Positions 24,351-37,328 of a stretch of DNA of 64,000 bases are shown here, one piece after another. Location: positions 8,912,611-8,976,610 of the forward strand of contig KL647289.1 of assembly GCA_000727475.1 (NCBI GenBank). Reading direction: 5' to 3'. The stretch's first letter is position 1; the number at the start of each line of letters is the position of its first letter. Origin of the DNA: Sarcocystis neurona. Lineage: Eukaryota; Apicomplexa; Conoidasida; Eucoccidiorida; Sarcocystidae. Made by a program: the position numbers and the translations under genes. The notes beneath the pieces were generated by a model. The model was not told the DNA's origin, did not search any database, and was given only the letters and a program-made list of their open reading frames with translations.

Positions 24351-27300
24351 GCGTGTGCGCAGAAATCCTTGGGCATGCATCGTTGTATATACATGTATAT
24401 ATATATATCTATTTCTACTACAGATATATACGTATGTTTGTACACGCATCCTTCGCATGCAATGAGTGAGGAGGAGGAGTAGCAGAGAAGGGGTTCTGCC
24501 TCGGTGTTGTCTAGTCGTAGCCGTTTTTGCCCTTCAGACGCAGCAGGTGCAGCACGCCGAGCAGCAGCAGCAGCAGCGAAGCGAAGAAGGGAGAGTCGGA
24601 GGAAGCGGCATGGCAGAGACGACCACCTAGAAGCCGCACAGACGCGTGCGATACACAGAGAGCAGCAGCAGCATCGTGGCAGCAGCAGTGGCCGCTTTCT
24701 TCTCCTCGCCCTTCTCTCCTTTTTTTCTCTTCTTTCGTAACAGCAGGTGGCTGCAGCGGGAGAGCCGACAGCAGCGCCGGTGAAAAGCACTGACCTTTTC
24801 CTGATGAAGCGCGACTCGCCCGTGACAGCCCTCCAGGCCGCAAGAACAATTTTCTGCATGCGCTGCTGTTGCTGTTGCTGCGCTGTTCGCAGCAGCGGCT
24901 GCAGAGATGCCTGTCGCTGCTCCAGCCGTTCCACCCAGAGCAGCAAGGAGTGCTGCAGCAGCTGTCTTCGGTGAAGTGCTGCCGCTGCTGTTGCCGCGGG
25001 GTGCAGTCGCTGCCGCAGCTGCTTCCGGCGCAGGTGCCAGCTGCGCCACCACCACCACGCCTTCTCTGCAGGACATCCGTCGAATCCCCCCGTCACACCA
25101 GCAACAGCAGCGCGCACGACAGCCGCAGCAAATGCAGCAGCAGCAGCGGATGCAACGCCAGCAGCGGATGAACAGCGGCAGTACGCAGGACGGCAGCGGC
25201 AGGCACGACAAAAGCAGGCGTGCAACAGCAGCAGCAACAGCACACACAACTGCGGACTGCAGGCGACGGCACCCCTCCAGCAGGTCCTCGAGGGCCGCAG
25301 TACTGGCGTACGCGGCAGCAGCCGGAGCAGCACGGAGAAGCAAGAGACGCCCACATCAGCGGAACCGGCGCAACCCGCAGCAGCAGCAGTTCAGGCAGCA
25401 GCGGGAGAGCGAGCAGCAGCCCGGACGCAGTCAGTGGCAGCAGCAGTAGGGGCAGCAGCAGCAGCAATGGGCGACAGCGAAACAGGCAGCAGCCGCAGCA
25501 GGCCTGGCTCCAGCAGCGGTGCGGCAGCAGCAGTCCAGCCACCAGCAGCAGAAGGAAGCCCACAACAGGCAGCAGCAGAGGCAGCAGCGGCAGTGGAGGT
25601 GCAGGCAGCAGCAGGAGGGACAGCAGCGATGGTAGCAGCGCACGCAGCAGCAGCAGCAGCGACGTATCGAACAGACGTGACCCAGAAGTGAAGATTTAAA
25701 TCTACGCAGCCACGACGACGATATCTGCACGAAGCAGACTACACAGGCAAACACGTCCCCGCGAACTTCACAGGCCCTCGGTGTATATGTGTATCAGGAG
25801 GACGAAATGCTTGCCAGTGGAGTGCGTCCCCCTTCCCTGTCTCCTGAGTGTCTCCTTTCTCTCTTATTTCCTTCTCTGTCTCCGTCTTTTTTTATCCTTT
25901 CTGTCACTTTTTCTCATCTTCCCTTTCTCTGTTGCTGCTGTCGCTCCGTTTCTCCCGGTGTCTCGCTCTGCTTTTCCCTTCTTTTGTGTCTCCCTCTGCG
26001 TTACCGAGGGCGCAACTCATACGTTCGCACGCACACGTATGCTGGGACACACGAGCGCACCGGTTAAGCGAAGTCTACACATACACGGGATTGCAGGCAG
26101 TTATACGTCTGAGCCTACTCTCGCACGCTGAAGCGCTATATATACACACACAGAGGCGGACATAGGTATACACAGAGATCTGTCTACATATCTGCGCCCA
26201 TACATACATAAAACCCCAAAGACGCCTACACACATGCATACATATACGTGCAGCACATGGAGAGACACATACAAAGTCCAGTAGTCCCCTACACACACAC
26301 ATACGTGCATACGAACACATATACGTATACGTGCATATACATACATACATATATACATACAGAGGCACACAGACACACAAATACATACATACATACGTAC
26401 ACACATACATATACGCATATGTATATATACACACGTATATATACATATGTACATATATACATACAGAGGTACACAGACACATAGATACACATATACATGC
26501 GTACACACAGACACAGATACATGAACACACAAATACATAAACATGCACATATATACGTACACTCGTACATACATACACTATATATACATATATATACGTC
26601 AACAAAGAGAGACAGCGGCACACACGCAGACGATGCACCTGGCTGTTTGTTGAGACGCAGTGATACGCCTAGCAGCGAGCAGCACGGGTCGACGGCGGCA
26701 GCAAAGGAGACAGCAGATGCGTGGGAAGGCCCTCTTTCGCTGGGGGCACTCCTGCGTCTCTTCTGCCGCTTTCTTTGGCATCCAAGAGGTGTCTACATAC
26801 TGGTGGCTACGCGTACACGCGGATGCTCAGATAAGCAAGCAAAAACGTGTACATACATGTATATATTCTTCTCTCTATCGCTCCCCCTTACATCAGCATG
26901 CAACCCCATACGTATACATACATGTGTATATACGTATATACGTGTGTACACATTATTCTCTATCTTGTATATATATATATATATGTACTGATGTATATAT
27001 ATGTATATATATGTGTTAGTGCGTATATCTATATATGTATACAATTCTCTCCGTCTTCTTTCCTGTGAAGGCTCAGATATATGCAAGCAAATGAATAGAA
27101 GTGCAGCTACATGTTTTTCTCCCTATCGCGATCTGTTGCTTCTCATGTGTGTGTCTTTCCCTGTCCCTACGTGCATGCAGGTCCGCGAGCCCAGGCACGC
27201 AGCGGTTTTCTTGAGAAGCAAAAGGGAAGCGAACTCAAAAAAGTGCCGCGCACTTCCTTCAAGAAATCAACGTGCAATCGCGAGGACTCACTTTTGCAGG

Positions 27301-30300
27301 AAAGTGACTTCCTGCGTCTGCCCGTCTACCGCTCTTGGCGTACTCGTCCCCACACTCGCACGTGCTCTCGATTCAACGTACTGCCATGAGAATATACATA
27401 CGTGTATAGCATACCCGCTCCTATCTACGTGTTCGGCTTTACTTCGTAGAAGGACGTATGTACTAATATGTACAAACATGTGTACCTACCTCTACACATA
27501 CATATACATATGTATATATGTGCGTACGTCCACATTCATATATGTATATATACGTAGATCTTTCTTCCTTCTGTGTTTGTGTACGGCTTTAATTCGTACA
27601 AGGATATACATACATATGTGTGTATAAATATGTACATAGGTCTACAAGTGTGTATATGTAAATGTATACATTTCTTCCTCCTGTGTTTGTGTGTACGGCT
27701 TTGTTTCGTGAAAATATATATATGTGTAACGCTGACGCATCCTCGAGCGGTTGAATGCAGGGAAACTGTTTTGAGTGCGTGTCTCTGTGACATGTGTGGA
27801 CGTATCAATACGGGTAGAAACGTCGGCAGCGCCTCCGCTTCTCCCTGTCTCTCTTTTTGTCTCCGCATCTTTGCCGAGGCACACACCGAGACTCATATCA
27901 GTGGAAGAGACGCATGTCTGTTATCGAAAGTCCTCTGCCCGTTGTTCAAATTTTGAGCTTTTTGGGAGGTGGGCGTGTGTGCGTGCCTACGTGCAGTGCT
28001 GTAGGCGCGTCTGGCGAGGAAGAGCTGCAGGCTGCGACGGAGGGCGACGCGGTGTACGTACACCGCACGCCAGGCGCGCCAGGCGGCGCCGAGCGCCGCA
28101 GCCTTCTGCTGCTGCTGCACCGCATCGAAGCAGCAGCGCAGCTTCACACTTTTCAAGTACAAAAGTCGTAGGCGACTGAACACCGCGGCCTGCTGCCACA
28201 AGCGAGACGCTGCTGCTGCCTGCGCGCCCCGCTCCTCCCGCCATCGGCGCTGCAGCACCAGCAGCCGCCAACCGCGCATGCACCGCACCGTCTGGACAGC
28301 AGCACAGCAGCACACATGCAGACGCCGCGGCCGCGTGCAGCAGCGTGTGAAGAAGCGTCAGAAGGGTGCCAGAAGTATACGAGAGACAGACACAAGTGAT
28401 GCCGCTCAAGCAGAGCCGTCTGGTCCATATATATGTATGCATATATATGCAGCACCGTGCTTTATACGAATATATATTCATATCAACAGCAACAGGGAAA
28501 CCGGTTTTTCAACAGGTGCAACAAACAAGCGGGCAGAGGGCAGCCGGTTCGTGAGAGTTAAGAGGATAAAGCCAGTCCGCCAGTCCGCCTTGTTGCCGGG
28601 TTCTTGACGACAAACATATATGTAGAACTAGACCTGTTCGTATATACTTAGATTCACACAACCGCATACATACATATATATATGTACACGTTTACATGCA
28701 TGTGTGTATGTTTTTGTGTATATGTATCTGTGTACATAGTCTTGTGGGTTTGTGTATATGTCTGTCTGTGAACAGACTTCTACAAACTACATATACCTAT
28801 TACATACGTATATATACTTCCACCGACTTCGGAAGAAGCACACAAATACGAGGAGAGAAACAGAAGATGCCACAAAAGCAGAGCCGTGTGATCCACACAT
28901 ATATACACGTATGCACGCAGCGCCAGCGTGTATATATATATATATATATGTAGACAGATAGACACATAGCTCGATGGATGATAGATAGAGAATTATACAC
29001 CACGAGGTCGACAGCTGCGAAGTGCAGCACCTACGCACGGAAGAAGACGCAGAAAGAGACTTCCTCGTCTGCGGGACGCGGCGGCCAAACGAGAAAAACA
29101 GCGGCTGGCAGCAAGTTTCTCTCGAGGGTCTAGAAAAAATTAGGAGAGAAAAATTCCCGCGCATGCACCTGTCCCTCGCATGCACCTGTCCCTCGCACGC
29201 ACTGCGCTGCGGCAGCGCCACGTCGCGTGCGCATGCAACACTTCTCTCTGCGGCCGCCACAGCCCACTGCAAAAAGGTGCACGGTTTCCCTCTTCACAGC
29301 CTTTTTATCCCTACACACATATATATACAGAGAGTGACAGATGATATCTCTACCCCTCCTTACGCGTACATAAATATATATAGAGAGAGTGAGTGATGAT
29401 ATCTCTACCTGTTATGCCTACACAGACATATATATCTAATGAGACAGAGACGGCTGATTTCTCTTCCGAACCTTGTTATGCCTACACGCATATACATATA
29501 TATCTTCTTATGCGTACACATATATATATGTACATATATTTATAGAGACAGGCAGGGAATTCCTCTTGTGAATCTTCTGACGCCTACATCTACACATACA
29601 TATATACGTATAGGGACACGATGGGTATTCTGGTATACGTACACTCTAATATCTTCCTTTTTTGAAGAGGGTTTCGCTCAGTCGCTGCTGTTTTTCCATG
29701 CATATAAACACGTGCTGTCTACCTGTCCAGACGCATGCACGTGTGTCCGACCGGATATCGAGCTCATTCGCTCTACCGAAGTACGAAAAGGAGGTCCTCC
29801 CATACGTATGTGTCCACACATGTAATGCCGAGTGTTCTGCCCACCTACGTACTCACGCGACACTTTCGTCCACCTGTACATACGCATGCACACACGCATG
29901 CATATACATACACTAACCTGTATATCTATACAAATCTATATGCAGATATCAGTGCTGTCTCCATCACTTTCTCCATGCGCTATGCCTAAAGAGGGACACA
30001 TACGCGTGGGGGTGTGTACACATATATTTGTATCTCTTCGGAAGTGTGTACGTTGAGACTTATCCACCCCCCCACACACACATATGCAGAGATGCGTATA
30101 TTTGTGTAGGCACACGTGCATATGGATAGACGAAGTTGTGTTGCAGGTGGACACGTATGTGTGTGGATTGCTCATTTCTAGCCACCTTCCCTCGTGTGTC
30201 TACGGTCGCACCCCCGTCACTCGCGCATTCTCAGATGATTTGATACGGGCCTCTCTCTGTTTCTCTCACCAAATTCCCCTGCACGCCTAGGACATATATA

Positions 30301-33300
30301 TATAGATGCATGTACACACATGCATATACGGCATTCATACAGATACCCACACACAGAGGAGACACATACGTTTGTGGACACACACACACACACACTTGCA
30401 CGGACACTGGCAGATGCAAATGGCTAAAGTGCCTCACATATATGTATGTATATATACGTATGTGTTGACCGACCTCTCTATCTACTCTTCGCTCGCTCGC
30501 TGTCTCTATGTATATATGTGTGTGAGAGATGGTGACTTTTGTGTGGGTAGGAGAAAATTCACTGACGCACCTTTTTTTTGTCAGCGGCGGCGCGGTACAT
30601 CTCTGCACTGTACGTACACCAGGCCATCCAGTCCTGCTGCAGGCGATGCTCGCGGAGCAGCAGCAGGCCTTTCTTCAGCAGCTGCTGCTCTCTGAAGCGG
30701 TCGGCAAGCAGCAGCAGCTGCCGTTGCCGCAGCTCCTCCTGCAGCCGCTGCAGCCAGAGCAGCCAGGTGTGTTGCACCAGACGCGAGCTGCTGCGTCGGC
30801 GAATAGTAATGACGGCAGCACAGAGGTGAAGTCGATAATTGCATGCGCCTCTCCACTGCTGCCAGTACGCCCGCAGCAGCATCTGCGGGGCGCGCTCCTC
30901 CTGTTGCTGCTCCCAGGCTGCTGCGGCTGCCTCCAGCAGCCGGTGCTGCTGCCGCCGCGTCAAGCGCCATAGCGCAAATTGCTGCAGCCACTGCAGTCCC
31001 GCAGCCATGCGCCGCTCCACCCGGCTGCGCGTCCACCCCACACCACCCCACACCGACCAGCATCGCATGCCTCACGCGCCTTTTTTCACGCCCACAGAAA
31101 AACGGGCACAAGAAGAAGCAGCGGCCTCTCCCATACATCCCCACATATATATATACATGCTACTCCGCGTCGTTAGCGTATGCAAAAATACGTATATATA
31201 TATATATGTGGTACTTCGCCTACACAAGAGAAAGAGATACAAGTACACGCATAGACAGATAGACGTTGTTGACTGCAGCAGAAGTAGCAGCTGTAGACTG
31301 TGCGGGGGAGGGTTCTGGGAGCAGCGGCCCAATGGCAACGCAAAGGCAGAACAGCAGCATCGACGCAACGCAGTTGAACGGCGAGACCACCTCTGCAGCA
31401 CCAGCAGCAGCTAAATTTATATGAATGGGCCAGCACTGTACGAGACTGTGAGCGTCTCTGCACGCGCGCGCGGCGTTTGTGTGGCACTTATATATATATA
31501 TATATTTGTGACTGCGCAAGTATATAGAAATATATATGTGTACACGTTCTCTATGAGAGAAAGTTGCGATTCTCATCGACCCGGTCGTGTTTTCGTGAAA
31601 GTCTTTATCCATAGATGTGAACAACTCTATAGAGACGCAGCCGTTTATGCAAGCATGTGCACATCTAGCGACGCTTGTGAACAGCTGCGGACGTGTCGAC
31701 CTGCTGCCCGCTGCATGTAGAAAAAAATACGTGCAGCGAGACAGGCACCTGCGCACAGACGAAGGGGCGCAGCAGCAGGCGCCAACAGCAAGCGACCGTC
31801 TCTCTGCGTTGTGTTTCCTACCGCGGGGCGCAGCAGCCGGAGCCCGCGCGGTGGGGTTGTGCTACCTCCCTCTACATTCCATCGGCGCATTTCCACAGCT
31901 ACAAAAAGATATCACGCGTGCTCGTCCGTCTCTTCTCTCCCTTCATCTTCACGTCGAGACATAGACATCCGTGGCTACAAAAAGTTCTTGGCAAGTGCAG
32001 GTTTGTGTCTCTTTCGCTGTCCTCCTTTCTGTGTTCATATTTCTACGTAGACAAACGGGTGTGCATGCGCGCATGGCACGCGCATACGTGGAGGTGGGAG
32101 TGTTGTGTGTTTCTCTGTCGCTGCACTGCGTAGAGGCATGCAACAGCTGGAGTGATACGTAGACAGGAGTATATCTTGCGAAGTGCAGCTGCAGCTGCAG
32201 CACACGCACTCGGCTTTGCTTTGAAGAGAAGCAGCAATCCACGGCAGCTCTGCCCCGAGCTGCTGTATCTGCTGCATGCGTTCTGCATGTCGCTGCAGAG
32301 CACGGAAGACCTGCCGTTCCTGCCGCCGAGTGACGTGCTGCTGCAGCAGCTCGACCTGTCGGACGCCTCTGCGCAGCTGCAGCAGCCGCGTCCACGCCCT
32401 CCACGCCGCTCTGCTGCTGCAGCAGTTGTTGAACTGGACGGCGGCATGTAGTCGCTGCCACGCGTGTAGCACAGTGGCGCGTCGCCTTCTTGCCGCCTGC
32501 TGCTCCACCTGCTGCTGCTGCTCTCGCACACGTCGTCGGCGGGCTGCGTGCTGCTGCAGGCTCTGAGAATAAGCAACAGGAGGCAAGTAGCACCGGAGCT
32601 CTTCTGTTTCAGCGGCCGCAACAGCAGCGATCACGGCTGCAGAGGCACCAGCAGCAGCGAGAACCAAAGGAGAAAGCAGCAGCAGCATGGAAGCAGCGTC
32701 GGCAGCAGGTGCTGGGAGAAGCAGCAGCAGCAGAACGAGACAGGATATAGCAGCAGCAGCGAGGCATCAATAAAGCATGGCATCACTCGTGATGTGACAG
32801 CAGCAAATGCACGAGAAGACCAGAAAACTAACGAGGCTGCTGCTTCGCGCCACGGTGTCCGTCGGGTTGATCACAACCTCTGCTGTTGCTGTGTGCAACG
32901 TTTGCGTCTGCCGGTGCAGCTGCTGGGCCGGCCCTTTGTTGCTGGTGCTACGGATGCTAATCCTGTAGCTTTTCTCGGTGCTCGCATTACTTCTGTTGCG
33001 GCTGATTCTGTTGATGCTTGATCTGCTGTCCGAGTCTTCTGGCTCGTGCTACGACTACTGCCGCTGCTGCTGCGGCTGCTCGTTTTTACCTGCAGCACCG
33101 CAGCAGCAGTGCGTCGAGCAGACCGAGTGCGCAGTAACTCGGTCGCGTGCTGCTCCCACCGCCGCCGCCGCAGCAGCCGCAGCCACAGCTGGAAGCCGCT
33201 ACGCATCCTTTCCTGGTTGTAGCTGCAGCAGCACAACAGCAAGAGCAGCAGCACAGCAGCAGCGTGCCAGTACACAGAGGTAACACCAGCGGCTGCACAA

Positions 33301-36242
33301 AGGAAGCAACGGCGCACAGACAGCAGCGGAAGCCGTACAGCAGTCACAGCAGCAGCAGCAGCAGTCACAGCTGCAGCAGGACGGCAGCGGCACCAGCGGA
33401 GGCTGCAGCAGCAGTCACGGACGACAGCAGCGGCACAGCGCAACCCAACGTGTGTCTCGAAGACGGCTGTCGTGGTAGCGGACAGGCAGGCCAGGAGGAG
33501 ACGCAATAGCAGCAACAGCAGCAGAGAGAGCCGAACCGCAGCAGCAGGCGCGCAGGCCGTCTCGTAGACACACGCATGTGTATACACGTATATACAAGGC
33601 GTATATATATATATATATATCTACGTGTCTATGGGTGTATGAATACGCACATTTGTATACCCGTATACGAAGAAGAACGTACACAGGTATGGATGTGCGC
33701 ACGTACTTGTAGTCCGCTGAGTAAGAGAACCAACTTTTAATCTTTTTGTGTGTGTGTGGTAGCGTAGGTTTTAGAGATGAGCAACTGGCAGTTGCTGCAG
33801 CAAATCCGGCAGAGGGCACCGGTATTCAGTGCGACAGGAGCAGCAGCAGGAGACAGCAGCAGCAGCAGGCGGTGGCAAGAGGAGGCAGCGGCAGTAGAAG
33901 CAACAGCAGCCAACAGCAGCGGCAGCCAGCAGCAGTGGCACTCGTCAAGAGCAGGAGGTCCAACCGGTCCTGCGCGCGCGGCGATGACCCGCTGAAGGAC
34001 TACGCTGCTCTGCTGATGCAGTGCAACGCTCTTCCCATAGCACGCAGCAGCACGCGAAGGACCGCGAACGCATATGCACATGAGCAGACATGTATACGGG
34101 ACACAAATATATATATATATAGATATACGCGTAAATGTATATACACGGATGAGAACTACGTGTATGTGTATACACGTACATTTGTGTACGCTCACACACG
34201 AATGCATACGTATACACAGGGCCACATGTACACCGTATTCACGTGTGCCTTTACATATACACATATATACACTTGTGTGTGTGTGTCTATACATGTATTC
34301 GTATATATCCATGTGCCTGTGTGCGTGTATACATACATATATGTAGGTGTGAATTTCCACATATATGTGTTTGTATGTATACGGGTATCTCCATGTATAT
34401 ATATGTGTATCTTTATGGAAATATGCCTGAATTCATACATATCGGCACGCGTGGTATTCTCGGTGGATTTGCCTCTGCATATATATAGACGTGTAAATAC
34501 GTGTGCGGAAGTCCTCTAAACGTGTGTCTCGCTTCGTGAAGTTCGAAGGAAAGCGGCCTGCGACCAGAAGGCAAATGGAGGGTCGCTGCCCGATGCTCGA
34601 CGAGACGTACTGCCGTATCGCTTGGGCGTCGAGCTGCTGCTTGGCACGTCTGCGGTGTACGTACACCTGCCAAGCCGCCAGCACGCGCTGCTGGAGCACC
34701 CGGCGCCGCTGGTCGTCGAAGCGTCGCACGGCCCTTCTCCGTCGCACAAGCTGCCAAGGACACGACGCATGCACAAAACGCGGAGCCCCAGCAATTGCGT
34801 GGTCCCGTTGGACCAGGAAATCAACACATCTCTCCTGTCAATAAATTTTTAGTCAACACACGTGTATATCGAACGCTGCATGCGTGCTGTATCTGTACGT
34901 CTACGTGTGTGTCTCTGTGTATGTGACGCCGACCCAGCGAATGAGCGGCTACTATATATATATATGCGCAGATGTATACGTAGATGGAGTTTGACACTTG
35001 AATACATGTAGGGGCCCCCATATATTGACCAGAGAGTTATCTACAAACTCATATGTGTATATATGTGCGTGGAGGCACACACTTGTATACATGTAGGCGT
35101 CCCTATACATACAAGTACACAGAGAATTACGTATAAACCTATATATATGTGTAGATATGTATGTGCAGGTACGTACAGAACAATATACATGTAGGCGTCC
35201 CTATACAACATACACTTATGTACAAACAAATATATGCACGTATATATGCATATATAGATTCACGCGTCCAGGTCCATCTATATATGTATATACAGACACC
35301 CGTGCACACGGCACAAAAACTGTGGCCACTGCTCACACCCTGCCTCGCCGTCACACGGCAGGGGCACTGCGGCCTGGAATGGACACACGTGTTGCTTCTT
35401 CGTTTATTGTTTCGCATCTAAGTAAGAAATGTGTTACTTCTAAGATGAAGGGGAGCACTGGCCTCTCGACTGTAATACATACATATCTGCTGTTACGCTG
35501 TTGAAGGTGATAAAATCAAGGCATGCACACAGATGTATACATGTACTTGTCTATATGTACGTATATATACGTGTAGACGTGCCTTTAGGTAGATGAAATA
35601 CGGTGTGCCGGACAGACGAGGTGTGAAGTGCCATCTATCCTCTAATTCATTGCATGCATGCATATATAGATGGACATCTTCGTACACGTCTCGCTGCATA
35701 GACGCTGGTGTATGGTCGCGTCGTACACGCTGAAGCCAGCAACGTGACTCTGTGTTGGGCGTGTATATCTGTATAGATACATAAATGCCTGTATGCGTGT
35801 ATATATATACATCGATTTATATAGAAATCTGTGCGTGTGTGTATATATACGTATATATATGTATATACATGTATGTACACTGGTACGTCTACGTACATGC
35901 ATGTATATCTCCATCCGCAGATACGTGGACGGACACACATACACACGGATATATACGTATATACCGGTAGTGAATCTACAGGGAAGGCGCTGTCCACGCT
36001 GCAAACAGAATGAAGAACAGCGGTGGCCCAACGGTTTCCCTCGGCCTCTTCACACGCATGCATTATCTATTACACATATCTATCTATCGATTTATATCTA
36101 CATATATAAATATCCGTATGCACGCCCCCTACAAAACACAGGCGAAGGGCTAGACTTTCAGACAGCTGCCTGAGTGTCTGCTGCACTCCTCGAAAGAATG
36201 TTGCGAATATTTGCGTAGTGCCCACAGACATACGAATACACA

Positions 36243-36278
<36 letters not shown>

Positions 36279-37297
36279 TCCTACTTTATACATATGTATA
36301 CGCACCCGCAGGTATACACACGTATATATATGCATGCAGAAATGAATATAGATTTCTATGTGTTTGTTTACAGGAGCTACAAGCTGCAACACACGACGCT
36401 AAAGGAGTAGACATTCCCCACCCATTACATATATATATATACGTGTACGTGTGCGTATAGAGGCCCCCTAAGACCACCGATCGGTATATGAGGAGTTCGC
36501 TTCTTCCACGTGGACCGGTGCAAATGAAGCAACATTCTACCTGCTGCAGAGTGTCCAGGCAAACCCTCGCTTTGCGGGTGGCTTGCTGCCGCATGAGACG
36601 ACGCAGGCGGTATAGGCGCCTCCAGCAGTTCCAGGCTTCGTTCACCCTCCACGACACCCGTGCGGCGCTGCTGTGCTGCTGCTGCTGCTCGTAGAGCTGC
36701 AGCAGCTGCTCTCTGAGTTCGCGACGCTGCTTGGCGGCCGCGCGCCAGCGGGTGAAGCAGCGGTGCAGCGGCAGGAGAACGGCAGCAGCAGCAGCCGTGT
36801 GCTGCAACAGACGCAGCCGTGCCCGTCGCTGCTGCAATCGGTGCCACGCATGCAGCACCTGTCGCAGGTCCTTCACCTGCTCACCCCACCCCACACGTCC
36901 CGCAGCAAAACTCGCATGCAGACGTCCCGCGGGCTGCAGCACCCCGCCCCCGGGGTCCCTCCCCAGCAGCAGAAACGCGCGCAACAGCAGCAGCAGCTCT
37001 CTCTGGTGCTTGACAACCGCAGCGGTGAGGGAGCGCAACCAGAGGGGAAGCGGTGTCCAAAAGACGGCAGCAGCAGCAGCAGTGCAGCAGCGGAGGAGCG
37101 GAAGGAGCGCACGTACGGCGACCACGGAACAATACACCGCGCCACCGTCCTTCTGTCGCGCAGTCACACACGAATGCATACGTACAGAGGTCTCTCTCTC
37201 ATTCTCTCTCTCTCTCTCTATATATATATATAGAGAGAGAGAGAGAAAGACAGAATGATAGAGAAAGAGAGAGACACATATATCCATACGCATGTAC

Positions 37298-37328
<31 letters not shown>

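Larger units (their letters stand above)
23442..24794 (-). repeat. intron 15 with TA microsatellites and assembly gap
   Basis: It contains a gap of unknown true size, TA runs on both sides of it, a palindrome copy at 23494-23507 and a short pyrimidine-rich 3' end (TTTCCTGTGCAG). A GC-rich part at 24500-24790 lies next to exon 15. Confidence 0.6.
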
